Assembly (NCBI GenBank): GCA_011009095.1
Contig: VTPC01090585.1
Location: 422,015-486,014 of the forward strand
DNA from: Ignelater luminosus
Lineage: Eukaryota; Arthropoda; Insecta; Coleoptera; Elateridae
Reading direction: 5' to 3'
DNA length: 64,000 nucleotides
Below, piece after piece: positions 44,092 through 57,239 of this stretch. Position 1 is the first letter of the stretch; every line of letters starts with the position of its first letter. Position numbers and translations under genes: made by a program. The notes beneath the pieces were generated by a model. It had not been told where the DNA came from. It did no database searches and worked only from the letters and a program-made list of their open reading frames with translations.

Positions 44092-45415
44092 TATTTATTT
44101 TATTTATTTATTTATTGGTGTTAACAATACAAGTATTTTATACAAGTCAATAAACAAATTAACAATTTAGATTTTCTTATCGAAATTACTCATAAGGTAG
44201 TCTTGAATACTATAGAATGCCTTCCTTAGAAGATAGCTTTTTATTGAGGTTTTAAATTTGGTTAAGCTCATATTTTTTATGCTATCTCAGGTAATACATT
44301 TTTTGCAAGATAATTTTTGCTGTTGTGAGATTTATTTAAACGATAGAAGTTAGGATAAATCTTTGAATTGTTCCTAGTGTTGTCTCTATGTATTTGGTTG
44401 TGCATTCTGTAGTCTGCAAGATTCTCTTTGACAAAAAGCACACACTGCAAAAGATATAAACAGGGTAATGTCAAGATTTTTAATGTGATAAATGTTTGAA
44501 TGCAATCATCTTGATAACGAAGTCCACCAATTATGCGGATGGCACGCCTCTGTAAAATGAAAATTCTGTTTAAAGCAGGTGCATGAATCCAGATTAATAA
44601 GGCATAGGTAATTTTGCTTTCAAATAGAGCATGGTAAGACATTAGTAAAACATTCATTGATACTTCGTTAACAAGATTTCTCAGAAGGTAAACAATTTTT
44701 GACAAACTGTTTGCCACATGGTTAACATGCTGAATCCAGCTTAATGTTGGATCCATCATTATCCCTAAGAACCTAACTCCAGTGGGATTGTCAAATCTAT
44801 TTAGGTTTCTCAAAGCAAATGTCATTCGCTGGGTTTTATGGTCGTTTAATGCAAGTTTGTTTACATCAAACCAGGATTTTGCTCGATTAAGAGCTTGTTT
44901 GGATTTATCATAAATGCCTAAAGGATCAGTGTCAGAGACAGATATTGTCGTGTCAGCTGCAAATAGTATTAGTTTACAACAGTTTCTGAGCGCAGTTGTT
45001 ATGTCGTTAAAGTAGATCAAGAAGAGAATTGGTCCTAAAACGGAGCCATGTGGTACTCTATGTTTGATAGGTAATGGGGATGATTTAACATTATTACATT
45101 CAACAACTTGTTCTCTTGGGGACGCAGTCGAAGGCTTTTGTTAGATCACATAGCACTACCATAACATATTCGGAATTCTCAAAACAATTGAGTATATACT
45201 CAATAAAGTCAAGAATGGCCTTGGTAGTTGATAGGCCCTTTCTGAATCCAAACTGGCTACTATTTAGCAGGCCATTTTGTTTAAGGTGGATAGTTATGCA
45301 ATTTTTTTAGGATTGTTTTAAATATTTTTGATACAATTGGTATCAGGGAAATGGGACGATAATTTGACAATTGCTTTGGGTCTCCTTTTTTTATTAAGAT
45401 ATATTTTATTTCAGT
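44092..45415 (-). mobile_element. 5'-truncated LINE (jockey/CR1-type RT)
   Basis: On the minus strand the RT boxes appear in order: KKGDPKQLSNYRPISLIPIV, QFGFRKGLSTTKAI (after a frameshift near 45290), VVLCDLTKAFDCV (first catalytic Asp), then a deletion of finger sequence at about 45118, VPHGSVLGPILFLIYFNDI, and FAADTTI in place of the catalytic FADD. A 247-codon frame (45020-44277) continues through the thumb and a C-terminal region with RRAIRIIGG and the HRDNTRNNSKIY motif seen in jockey/CR1-like proteins. The 3' end is an AATAAA-type tail at 44091-44118. It is inactive: truncated, frameshifted, with an active-site Asp changed to Ala. The endonuclease and first ORF are absent. Confidence 0.85.
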
Positions 45416-45429
45416 TAATCCTGAAAAAC

Positions 45430-47380
45430 AAACTTAAAGCTTGGAACAATTAGAGAAACTAAATTGGATTGTTTGTTTCTTAGAAGAACTTCCTACTGAT
45501 TATTTCAAATTAGAAAGAATTTAGTCTCGGTTAGTTGCTTTAAACTTTTTTTTATAACGTTGGCCAATACAACCCAGTTTGAGGTAGTGCCCAATATTAA
45601 TTATAACCAATTTATCGTAATCCTCAAAATTGAATTTTTTCTGCCGAGATTCGAAACTCAAACAGTTCACCTCATAGTCAATCAATCATATATTTCGGAA
45701 ACTGAAGTACATTATTCAAATAAATGTATGTTACGCCACTGTCGGGAAACAATTATAGTTTTACTCGGAAACGAGACATTTTCTAAAAAAAGAAAACACA
45801 AAATCAAATTTTGTTACTAAATTGTTTGTAGATCTTTAAAATGACGTACTTAGATTCTTTAACAGTTCCTTAACATACGTTTTCTGGAAGTACTCATAAT
45901 AAAAATGTTGACAACTGAAATTCACACTTATAAAATGCATTTCTCATTTTAAAAACATTTCTGGTATTTCTTTAGAAGAGAGATAGAGAGATTTATTTAA
46001 AAAGTTGGTGTGGAAAGTTACTTCAACATAAAGGGAAAAAGCACTATCTAATTTTTAGTGCAGGGGTGCATAAAAACCTTAAATCAGATCTGATCCTTGT
46101 CAAACGAAGTTGACGAGCGGATCTAACATACTTCCCTAGCTAAATGTGTAACTGCAGCAGGGATTACGAACGTTTTATTGTAGACATACGTAATTTGTAA
46201 AAATCCATTTAAAACGAATTCTGAATGTAGAGCTTATTTTAACTATTTATACAAACATTAAAAGTGAAGATTCACTAGGTAGGTGCTTAAACTTACTGTA
46301 GATGGGGTACGTATTTAGCTAATGGACGTATTAATTATGTATATGAATGAGGGAAACCGGCAAGTGGGTGTATCGTCCATTTTAATGGAAAATTATAGCG
46401 ACAAAATGAACAAATTGAAAAATTCTGGTTAGGAGTAGGTGACTACGAGGGTTTGCGTTTGCATTATATTATATGGGATAGTACAAAAGCAGTATGATGA
46501 AATCGGAAACAAAAAATATACTATTCATAGTGGACATTCTGTTCTGATAATCTAATTTAAAAATATTTTAATCAAAAGATTACATAAAAGGTATTTTGAG
46601 AATTTTTTATGTTGAGGCCTTCAATAAAATTTTTCACTAAATAGTTTTCAATATTTCGTAAACTTTTTTATATGTTTAAAATTATAACTAAAATGTATAC
46701 ACGAGTAGATAATTATAAATTATACATTAAAATGATGACCTTTAGTGAGAGTTATAAATACTTCTCTCCGAACATATCAAAAACACCAAGTGAAGCTCAT
46801 TAACGCTGTATAATTTTAATTCCTGTTCTCTACAAACTAGAAACAAATAAATTAAACTACTAAAACAAATATTTTTGTAAATCAACGCTCCAGTCTTCAT
46901 TAGCTTCATTATTGCTATCTCATTTATATTACTTTTATAGCTACGAGTTTAACTGTCTTGTATGGTTGTATGGTATGGTAAGCAAATATTTACAGATGAA
47001 TGAAAATCAAAAACTGACCTTAACCCTTAAATTAATTTATCATAGAGTAAGGGTGTCAATAAATTATAATAAATTAACACCCAAATAATAAATTTTTGCT
47101 ATGTTAATGATGTAACGAAGTTATAACATTCTGGTTATGGTTATTTAATTTTTAAATAGTTTGCTTGCACTTTATGCTTTACTTTTCTGATCATTTTTGC
47201 TTAAAAATTACTCTTATATTATAGGCTTACCAATCACATTAGAACAGATACTTACTTTGTATTTATTTCCTGTTCTAGTTTTAATTTGATTAATTGCACT
47301 TAATATATTAACCATTTGCAATGTACATAGTATGTAATTATCCGTACATCGATTCCCCCACGCATACCAGTTTGCCACAC
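45430..47380. other. AT-rich stretch, no gene recognised
   Basis: A frame at 45560-45820 and an AACACCC/AATTAT repeat-like region near 47050-47090 were seen. Neither supports a named feature. Confidence 0.4.
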
Positions 47381-47381
47381 T

Positions 47382-47955
47382 TGTAGCGTCCCCGCTCTCC
47401 AATCTAGTAGTACGAGAAAACTGATCGGTATAAGTGTGGAAACCTGCCCGGAACGGCAGTAGCAGCATCATTTAGTGCGAGCAAGTTCCAGCGACCGAAA
47501 AGTGTTTTTCAAATTTAGTACACTGCTTGGTAAGTCGGAAAGACTCCGAGATGCCTCTTTTCCAATTTTATCCTATCCAAGACTCTTCTTCGCATTCTGA
47601 CTGACGCCGCTATCAATAGAGAAAGTCACTCGTTCGGTATCTGTCGTTGTTGGCAAGTGTTTCACCTTCTACGGTCGAAACATTCCCCAGACACCTTTTG
47701 GCCACCCTCACTTCTTAGAGTATGTAACCCGATATACTTGCACGTTCCTCGGCTTGGTTCGCACCCTGTTTAGCTTGTACTTCCTGCGTTTGTATATAGT
47801 TTCAGATTTGATACAATAGACAAATTTATACTGCTTGATAATTTCAGTTTATTACAGCCGATCGATCCCTGGACATCCGTGTGTTTGCAGCAGCTACCCC
47901 TAAGCCCTCGAAAATAACCACGCCACTTTGTCTACAAACTATCCATATTGTTACA
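47382..47955 (+). repeat. Candidate LTR (about 574 bp) of a second gypsy element
   Basis: A GC-richer block begins TGTAGCGTCCCC and ends ATTGTTACA, giving TGTA/TACA inverted ends. Inside are a TATATA word followed by TTTCAG (about 47796-47812). A decayed gypsy gag starts 450 bp downstream in the right orientation, as expected for a 5' LTR. No second LTR copy lies in the window and no clear primer binding site follows, so the borders are inferred. Confidence 0.45.
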
Positions 47956-48405
47956 ACCAGAAGGGATAAAAATCAGTCAATCTAATTTCTAAATTCGAAG
48001 CATTTCTTTAAAAATCCAAAGCAAATAGACTCTAGAAAGTGAAACTGGTACTACGAGAATGTCCAATTGAATTTGTGAATATTTGTATATTCCTTTACTT
48101 TGAATGTGTAAAAGTTGGAGGAGCACAGCAGTATTTTGGCCGATTTTGACTATAGCATCAGAACTAGGGGCCTACAGAGGGCACTAAAACATTTTGTTCC
48201 AAACAGACAATAGCTCACAAATTTAGCGTTGGAGCAAAGACAGTCAAACTTGCTTCTTCTATCAAACTGGTTAGGTGAAAGTTGCTAGGTTTTGACAAAA
48301 TATTTCAAAATAATCATCACTGCTAAAATAGTTCCACCCACCGTATCAGAAGAGATATGTTCATATCCATCCAGTCCTATAAACCATTTCACCAGGCAAT
48401 AATTA

Positions 48406-49030
48406 ATGGCTGAATTGGGAAGGTATGGACTGAACCGAAAAGAATCCGTCGAGGAAATGAGAAAAAGGCAAGGTTTATATCTAAAAGAAACTCTGCCAAG
48501 TTTACAGTAGTCTGTACCAACACCAATGCCGTTGGCTATCTTTATATCTCAGTGCCTGCCAACCTTACGATATCTACCAACTGAACAACCTAAACTGCCC
48601 GTATATCAATTATTACCTGTTCTAGTATATTCAACACCATCAAAAATCAGTAATCTGGCCTTATTTCGTACCCATGAATGGAAAATACTTTTCGATGGGA
48701 AAACAGATTTGTTAACATTTCTGAAAAGACTAGAAGAACTGTTAAATAGTATTTGGGAAGATGAATCATTTCGTTTTGTTAAAGAACAACTTCAGAAATA
48801 ATTGGCAAACCTGGAAGAAATTGACTGATTGGCTGCATTGAAATGTTGAATCAGTGTACTGTCATCAAACCAACCAGATATTGCCAATCAAAGTTCCCTT
48901 ACCGAGATCGAATAATAATTGACGGAAACCGAGATACTGATACATAAATCTGTTACCATTGGGGTAAGACAAGATATTTTCGCACTGTCCTGAGACTGCA
49001 AATTGTCCCAGACAGTCGTTAAGTTAACGG
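48406..49030 (+). pseudogene. Decayed Ty3/gypsy gag
   Basis: MAELGRYGLNRKESVEEMRK resembles the N-terminus of mdg1/412-like gag. A stop follows, then in the same direction HEWKILFDGKTDLLTFLKRL with EEL, the capsid start seen in many gypsy gags, ending at 48801. Near 48950-49020 a CYHWGKTRYF reading looks like a zinc knuckle with one Cys lost. The sequence is heavily decayed. It probably belongs with the candidate LTR at 47382-47955. Confidence 0.6.
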
Positions 49031-49039
49031 ACTGAATAA

Positions 49040-50870
49040 ATGAAAACAAAGTTGCTTTGGACCTGGGTAATTGAAATCAAGAGTTCTTGAGCTCCAGGTA
49101 CCTTTATCTGTATCGAAAGTACCAAACCATATTCGGGCCAAGATAACTAAATGGACGGACGAAAATCTAGGAGTCAATTAGTGCAAAAGAATAAAACTCA
49201 AGATATTGGTACATACATTCCAAACTATAAGCCAATGAAACTTATCTAGTAAGATCATATTATAGCCATTTTACGCTTCTAGGACAGTCCTCTCTTCTTA
49301 GATATGTTTTTACGTCAGCAACTCGTTTGATGAATTTGACATCAACCTTTTCGGTTGTTTTTTGTTTAATACAAATTATAAATTGAGTAAAGGCCAATTT
49401 AAAATTAAAAAAATCTGCAAATATCAAAACTAAAATCTGCAAAAAAAACTAGAAAAGATGCTTGAAGCTTCAAATAATTCAAAATGGATATATAATCTAA
49501 CAATATTCAAATTGTGCCTCTGATAAGAGATTCTAATTAATCAAGCTTAATGTGAGGGTAAGGGACTGGAAAAGTTTCCACAGGAGGTTATACGATCATT
49601 AACCCTTCAACATAAAAATAACCAGATAACACAAGAATACAGATTAAGTGCCATTCTTTACTTTTTTCTGTCAAATTAACGTTTTTACATGAACGAATTA
49701 TGGAAAACGCTATAATTCGACGTAATTTAATTATACACTTATGCGATACTAAACATATCCAACCCTTTTATGAAACAGGTTAACCAGAAGTAGTGTTGTT
49801 CTCTGGAAGTAAGTTCTAAACTGTCATAACCCGCACATGTTGCCACTATTAGAGGCAATTAGTAATCTGTGACAACACACGCTCGTGGTTTGAAAGATTG
49901 AACATTAATACTACAAGTCGATTTGAATTTCGTATTTGATATCTCTACTGTAGACTTATGTACTTTATATGCAACTCAAATTAGGATATTAAAGCTCACG
50001 GTTATTAATATTTACAAGGTGAATACATTTCCTTTGATATTCTTAAAGGAGATTAGAAGTTGTAATATGATCAAAGCGTGATCGATGTTGTACATAAAAT
50101 ATTAATGTTTATATTAATAATATCGATTCAACATAAATAAATACTGTTGAAGAAATGACAACGTCAAAATTTTTTGTTGTATATGAGGTTAATTAATAGA
50201 ATTATACATTTATGTTTTACAATAATTATCTATAAAATTTACATTTTTAAATTCCTAATTTGATGTAACCAATTATATATAATTCTAGTTAACAAATTGA
50301 ATTGCAACGTTATATTGACAGCATCATTGTGTCGGATAATCAATCGGCCCAGATAGTGCAGCAGTGATGACACCTGCCACTTATACACTTGCATAGTGTA
50401 AATATTGAAAAGAAATTTGTCGGATCACATGACTTCAGTAATCGGTGCAGAAAATGAAAAAAAGGTGTCTGGTATTTCTTTCCATTTAGACAAACCAATA
50501 GAGCAACGAGATAGATTCAAGGTGTACGCTAGACCTAATTAAAAAGTCAATAAAATGAAACATCATCCCACATCACATCGGCGAAACACGTAACGACGAA
50601 AAAGAACTTAAGAAAACTCTAATTAGTCTGTTTAAAAACTGTTGGTAGTCTGTAATAGTTGGTAGTAACTAGATAAACGAATTCCAAACTGCAAGCTAGG
50701 AACATAGTCTAGATAAACTGAGAGTAAACATGGTGGTGACTTTGATGGTTGCGATAACTTCCTGTTGATATAATTATGTGACAGACGTCTGAATTGCTGA
50801 AACACGGCGCTGGTGGCTTCGAAAGCATTGTAGGGGTTGATGTATATACTCTTCACACCTATTCTTAAAT
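49040..50870. other. AT-rich stretch, one coding-like patch
   Basis: On the minus strand 50856-50670 is open, with protein-like composition (INPYNAFEATSAVFQQFRR), an AATAG acceptor-like word before it and higher GC than its surroundings. No start codon or family could be assigned. The rest shows nothing. Confidence 0.3.
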
Positions 50871-50879
50871 AAAGTAATT

Positions 50880-53560
50880 CTTCTTGAATCTGAATTCATG
50901 TGATTGGAGTAGACTGAGTCTAGAGGTGACAGACATTTGAAATATTGAAATACGTGCCTTTCTTGGGAAAGTAACTCTTTCTAAGTCTGAAAAACTGTAA
51001 ATGTAGTAAATTGAGTTCAAACTTGTAACATCTTTTCCTAGGTTTATATGACTACCAACAGATTCAAAGAAAGGAAGTAGACTGAATCCAGAGATGCAAT
51101 TTCCGTCTTAAGCTTGTAAGATAATAAAAGTTTCAAATAAAGAAAATACACTGAATCCAAAGGTACGAAATTCGTATTAAACTTGTAGGACCACGAAAAG
51201 ATTCCAACTCGGACGTATCACAAATTATAGATGGTGTTACAAACATTCTATATGCCGCTATAGTGGAGACAACTGGAGGCACGTGGAGACTACATTACAT
51301 AAGCATCTTTTTGTATGTATTATGTATTGTTTATTAACAGACACCAGGATACCTCTATTGTGCAGTTTAAGAAATAAGAAGAAATCTTCTTGAGCTATAA
51401 ATGAGATAGGTTGAATCCAGCAGCAGCAAATCCTTCTTATGCTTGAAGGACCATCATCAGATCCAATAATCAGAAAGAACTGAATCCAAAGATACGGAAT
51501 TCTTTTCAAACTCGGAAGATTGTGAGAGAAGTAAACTGAGTCTAAAATACAGAATCGTGAACGAAATTGGCGGAATCCAAAAGTGGTAGTTTTTTCTTAC
51601 AGTTGAAAGACTATCAAAAGACTTAATAAATAGAAAGATGCTTCTTAAGTTCGGATAATTGTAAACTGAGTAGTAAACTGAACCCAAGGCCCAAGATTTT
51701 TTTTAAGCTGGGAGAATCCCAAACGGAGTAGAAGTCCAAAAGTAACAGATTCTTCATGAAATAGAATCCACAGATACAGAATTCTTCGGTTTGGAAAATG
51801 GTGACCCCTTGAACCTGAGGAATTGTTAATGGAGTAGATTTAATCTTAGAAGTCTGTTTTCAAGCGGAGTTCTTCTAGAACTCAGGAAATCCAAAACAGA
51901 ATAGGCTGAATCCAAAAGTAGGCTTGATGGTTTATAAAGAGATTCCTTTGAATAGAGTATACTCCAATAAAGAAAGTACTCTGAACCCAGAAATACAAAA
52001 TTCGTTGTTAGGTTAAAAGCTGCAAACAGAGTGGGTTGTTTTAGAACCAGTAAAATCCGGAGATGTAAAATTCTTCTTCCTGGAAAATCGTAACATCTCA
52101 AGCCTGAAGATTTTTTAATAAAGTGATCCGGAAATACAGGATCCTTTCTCGAACTCGGACACTGTAGACGGACTGAATCAACGGTATAGTATTCTTCTTG
52201 GATTCAAAGAATTCTAAACGGAATAGGCTGAATAGTTTTGGAGGATTACGAACAGATTCCAATGAATAGAGTAGAGTAAGAAATGTAAGTTTTTCTTGAG
52301 GCTAGAGGTTGCAAAAGGAGTTTGAATAGAAAGACTGAATTTAGACCTAGATGACTGAAAATGAAGCAGACTGAATCCAGGATTGTAGGATCTACCTCAA
52401 AGAACCATGAATAATTTCAATAAACAAAGTAGGCTGAATCCAGAAGTGCAGAATTTGTCTAGGTCTAAAGATTGCAGACGGCGTAGGCTGAGTTTTGATG
52501 TAACAGATTCTTCACGAACTAAATTCCAAAGATGTAGAATTATTTGATTCGGATTTGGATGTAGAATTCTTAATGGAAAAGACTGAATCTAAAAGTTTTC
52601 TTTTGAGCTGGGAATGGGCTGGATATAATTATACAGTGTTCTTCTAGAATTTAGAGAATTCAAAACAAAATAAGCTGAATCTAGAGGTAGGCTTGAAGGA
52701 TCACAAGTAGATCCCCATGAATGTAGTAGGTGTAGAGGCTGCAAACAAAATATATTGAGTCCAGCTTGATAACAGAACAGACTGCAGGATGCGATGCAAA
52801 GGACCATGAATAATTCCAATAAAGAAAACAGTACGAAATTTGTTTTAGGTCTGAAAGTTGTAAACGAAGTGGGCTGAGTCTTCATGACGATGCTTCAGAA
52901 AGTAAAATACAAGAATTTAAATCCTTCGTTTTGGAAAGTCATAATGTTTCAAGCCTGAAGAATTTTTAAGATAGTAGGCTGTGTCTGCAAATACAAGATT
53001 CTTTCTCATGCTTGGAGATTTGAGCAGAGCAGGCTGAAAAGTACAGATTTCTTTTTGAACTCTGAACGAAATAGGCTGAATCTAGGGATAACAAATCCTT
53101 TTAAGCTTAAAAGACCATGAACAGATCACAAGGAATGGAGTAGAGTGAGTCCAGAAATGTAAGCTCTTTTTGAGCCCAGAAATTGCGAACAGAATAGACT
53201 GATTTATGTGTTTTGTATTTTGTCCTAAACCTGGATTGCAAACTAAGCAGATAGAATTGAGGAGTCTCTCGAATAACCATGAACAATCCAATAAAGAAAG
53301 TAGACCAAACCCAGAAATGCAGAATTCGTTTAAACCAGAAAATGGCGGACGAAGTATGCTGAGTCCTGATGTGACATACTCTTCACAAAGTGGAGTCCAT
53401 AGATGTGGGATTTTTCTTGTTGGACAATCGTGACTTTTTGAGGCTGAAGAATAGTTCAAAGATCGATTTTTCTTTGGATTTCAAAATTGTGACTTCTCGA
53501 ACCTTGGAGTAGTCCGAACGTACGGGATCTATCTCTAAGTGTCCCAATTTACAAATATTA
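50880..53560. repeat. Degenerate tandem array D
   Basis: Dozens of variants of CTGAATCCAGAGATGCAGAATTCTTC, GAACGGAGTAGACTGAG and ACCATGAACAATTCCAATAAAGAAAGTAG alternate across 2.6 kb. Landmark CTGAATCC-type words recur at about 60-150 bp. No frame crosses units. The unit differs from array A, though size and degree of decay are alike. The minus-strand ORFs within it are rich in Ser, Leu and Phe and arise from the repeats. Confidence 0.8.
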
Positions 53561-53599
53561 GAAATTGCAACGTTGCGCTCTTCATCAAATCACTACCAA

Positions 53600-53890
53600 C
53601 AATCAAAGTCCCATCTTGGTACAACTCCTTTCAGAGATGTAGGATACCTGTCAAGAAACCAAAAGATGGACAGTGGTAGCCGGGTCATTTTAGGCCTTTC
53701 GTCTAACATTAAGTTTTTGGTATCACCATCCAGTTCAGAGATATAGACAAAAAACGAAAGAAAAACAAAAAAAGCTCCCTAACTACCAAAAGCTAAAGTC
53801 TTATCTCGATACTTCATTGTTTTGGTATGCCATGTCTAGTTTTCTTCTTATTCTGCAAGTTTTTCTTCAAAGGAAACTTGTTTTAGGTAA
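53600..53890 (+). pseudogene. Ty3/gypsy RT scrap
   Basis: RIPVKKPKDGQW, a stop, then HFRPFV match the RT box with VKKPDG..W...DFRPLN. Later SSYSASFSSK resembles the segment after the MPFG box, with stops and shifts between. It has the same orientation as the gag relic at 48.4-49.0 kb, so both may come from one element now separated by array D, but this cannot be shown here. Confidence 0.45.
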
Positions 53891-53899
53891 TTCATAACT

Positions 53900-56800
53900 T
53901 AAACTATTAAAACTATTTGAACGCGAACGGTTCATAAACAATCCAATAACGGGAGTCTAAGTAATGCGACTTCTTTTACTGATTCGAACACCTGCAAAAA
54001 TACCCAGCGTAACTAATAGAACAGATTATGGTGCCTATAATGACTCATGTAGAAGAAACAAGAACAGACTCAGCAAGAACCAGTCAAAAAATGAAAAGCA
54101 TTGGAATAGAAAAAGACGAGATCAGTAAAAATGCGTAACGGGAGAAGAGATCTAAGGCCGTGTTTACCATAGCTAAAGCCGTCCACACCTTCTCTTTAAA
54201 TTCCTTATGATGTATTCGAATTCTTTTAAAATTTGTTTTTTTGAAACGTTTTTAATAAGTATAGTAATTAATAAAGAATTAGATACCTCGAATGGCTGTT
54301 TTTGGCAGAGCACAAAATTTCAGTAACTATAATTAGTCTTATTGAAAGACAGGACAAATTGAGATTAGATGAATAAATAGTTAGGGTTAAGCCAACTTTT
54401 CAAAAAAGGTCAACAGCTTAACTAATTTTATATATGGTATGCACTTGATCAATTAAAGAAGGTTACAGAAAAGGTTTAGCACCAAACATGTTTGAAATTC
54501 AATTTTAGTTCGTCGCTGTTCTTATAAAAAAAAAGGATAAAACAATGATTATCCCAATGAAAAAAGAAACAGAAAAGTACAATTTTTTCAACTAAAGATT
54601 AACCTGTCGATGATATATTCGTTGCACATTTTGAGGGGAGAGTTAAATAACTTTACCCTCTTACATTTGTAGATGTTCTTTTAGTAGAGGCATAAAATAG
54701 AAATTTTAAGTAAAAACACCTCTTCAATTTTTTAAACCGAGCTTATTGGAACGACTATTGTTTTGGGGCGAAATATGAAATATAACGTATAATATATGGA
54801 TACTAATCAGTGCCATTTTCCCACCAACATATAGATATTCACGTAGACAGGTGTGCGTGTCCCAATCGCTGCGCTCGGTTGGCTGGCCATCTGACTTTAC
54901 AATGCTTTGATTTAACAATGTTTTAACCCCTTACAGTCACGGAAGGATACTCGGCATTGTTTTGCTTCCGTTTACTTGGTGGTTAAAACATTGTTATAAC
55001 TAACTAGCACAAAAGAGCGTGACGATATTCACTTTGCCACGATCCTGATTTGTTATTAAATAGTAACCACAGCCGATACTAAAAGACATTGTTTGCTACT
55101 GTTTTTCAACTGTCAAATACGAGCAGTTGGTGCCGTTAATGTAATATTGATTAATTCGGTCATAAAAGATTGATTTGAACACATTTGTGTTTATCGTTAA
55201 TAATTAATAATAATTACATAGTACGTTACGAATTTACAATTTGGATAAAAAAATACAGCGCCAGAAAACATCTAGATAGAAAATGGAAAAATCTTCATAA
55301 AAATAATGATGACCTGTCAAAAGGGCATTAGGAATTAAATAATTGTTTGTTGGCAAAAATTGTTTTTCCTTCCTATCCAAAACAACTCTAATGGAAATAA
55401 CAATGACGGATTATTATAGGACAGTACGGGTATTAACCTAAAATAAGGGGGAATATAAATATAAAACAGTTATCTGAAATAAACCGAAAAAAGTTAAAAA
55501 GATCTTACGAAGGTCAAGCTGTTTATTAAACGTTTTACAGAAACAAAAACAAAGAAAGAGAGACATCAGTCTTTCTTATAGCATGTCTTCTTCATCAGAT
55601 TCGGAAATTTCTAACGCATCATGTTATTGCAAGTTGTAATCGATCAATAAATTACGAACTGTGCTGTGTATGTTTTTTTTTGTAATATCGCTGAAACTGA
55701 AAATAGAGCTATTTATAATTTCCAACCGATTTGAGTTTACGATTTGATTCACAATTCAGTCATTTCAACAATTTAAAGGTAAATCTATAGTTATATAGGT
55801 TTCTAACACATCCTTGCTTTCGTGTCTAATGACTGATGAAAAGAAATATCTTAAAGAAAACAAATTTGTTACATAACTATAATAAAATTATTTTGTTTTT
55901 GAGTGTATTACTCTGAATATTGAATATACCAAGAGCATTAAAGTAAATAACCATGTCATACATAAAACTAATTTCTAGTCATTTGTCAATTTTCAATAGT
56001 TTTTGCATTACTCTTTGACCCTGTTTTTCTTAGTTTTAATGGGTTATCTTCTTTCTGTCATTTTAAATATAGAAACCATGGGGCTACAAATAAAAATCAT
56101 CAAAACTGGCTCAGAAGCCAAGTTGAAGCATTCTCAATGAAATTATTAGACTTTAGACTGTAGGTTCCAGAAACCTGACAATTTGTAAAAAGTCATTAAT
56201 TTGGCATTGGTCTAGTTTCTTTCAATTTTGGTAGTTCGATACCGTAACACTCTTCTCATTGTTTTGGAAACTACCTTAGAGGGAATTATGAAATCTTTTG
56301 CTTCATAGTATGGCCCTAAAATCAAATGATGTATCTGCCCAAACTGATAGATTCTGATAGTCTTGGCAAAACCGGCGAAGGCATGCCTTTAATCATGTAA
56401 TATTACAAACTGAATTTGTAAAATATGTGTGAACCATCGCTAACTTGAATGTACAGGTGATCCTCAATTAAAATATTGGAACGTTGACACTTACAAAACA
56501 TGGCTATAATAATAATAGCCAATATGACATTTCAATGCAGCTTTTCCAAAAAAATAATTTCTAAAGAAAGCTACTTTATGGCAATCATTGCTATGTTCTT
56601 ACAAGGTTCATTTAAGAATAAACTGTTTACCTCTGTCAGAGACTGAAATATAAGTAAGAGTGGACCCTTTTAACCTTATGTTTAGTAAGACTTGATTTTA
56701 GTTTTGGGCAAAAAATCAGTTCCTAACGTATTGCCTAAATATGGAAATGTCTGTAATATTTATGTTTATGTTTATGTATCGGTCAGGCAAATTTGTTATT

Positions 56801-57160
56801 TAGCTGAAGTCTGAAATTCTACCACCACCTTGCATACCAAGGAATGTGATCCTCAGTTTGAATCTTGGTAATGACTATTTTTACTAAATATTAAGGTCTT
56901 CAACGGTTTTCCAAGTGAATATCGGAACGTGGACCGGCCTCAAACGTTAAGCTGGTGAGGCAACTGTCTCAAGGCGCACAGATATGGAGGTGCAAAGATC
57001 GAGAAGATGCAAACTGCATATCCGAACGAAAAAATAAAAAGCCTCGGAGGATGCTGACGGCATCCCATCTAACATCTTGCATGTGTTATTATTGAACTCG
57101 ACCACTTTTTGAATTTTGGACATATTTTTATGGCATTCTTTTCTTAAAAATGAGAAATAT
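53900..57160. other. Stretch with no recognised gene
   Basis: AT-rich. It contains the hairpin at 54914-54995. Short ATG frames, for example 54918-54724 minus, are unassigned. Confidence 0.4.
54914..54995. repeat. Inverted repeat: 15-bp perfect stem, 52-bp loop
   Basis: AACAATGTTTTAACC at 54914-54928 is exactly complementary in reverse to 54981-54995. Within the loop CGGAAG and CTTCCG can form a second, nested stem. This could be the core of a small foldback element or an RNA hairpin. No target duplication was identified. Confidence 0.6.
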
Positions 57161-57170
57161 CAGTATCTAC

Positions 57171-57233
57171 TGTTTTTAGCTTAGTGGTTCAAGTGGCTAA
57201 TCACAAGCCAACACTCTCGTGTCCGAGCTTACA
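57171..57233 (+). repeat. tRNA-like sequence (possible SINE head)
   Basis: TAGCTTAGTGG (57177) resembles the tRNA A box and TGTCCGAGCT (57220) the B box, one or two bases off consensus, with about 43 bp between their starts as in tRNA genes. A D-stem AGCT/GGCT can pair. I could not fold a full acceptor stem, so a functional tRNA is unlikely; a SINE head or tRNA pseudogene is more likely. Confidence 0.35.
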
Positions 57234-57239
57234 CAAAAC

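Noticed and set aside
45116..45310. 64-codon ORF on the plus strand
   Set aside because: It is antisense to the LINE reverse transcriptase, whose minus-strand boxes are clear.
51258..53459. Several minus-strand ORFs of 75-125 codons
   Set aside because: They lie inside array D, share its repeated words and change frame between units.
57171..57233. Functional tRNA gene
   Set aside because: No acceptor stem could be drawn and the B box departs from consensus.
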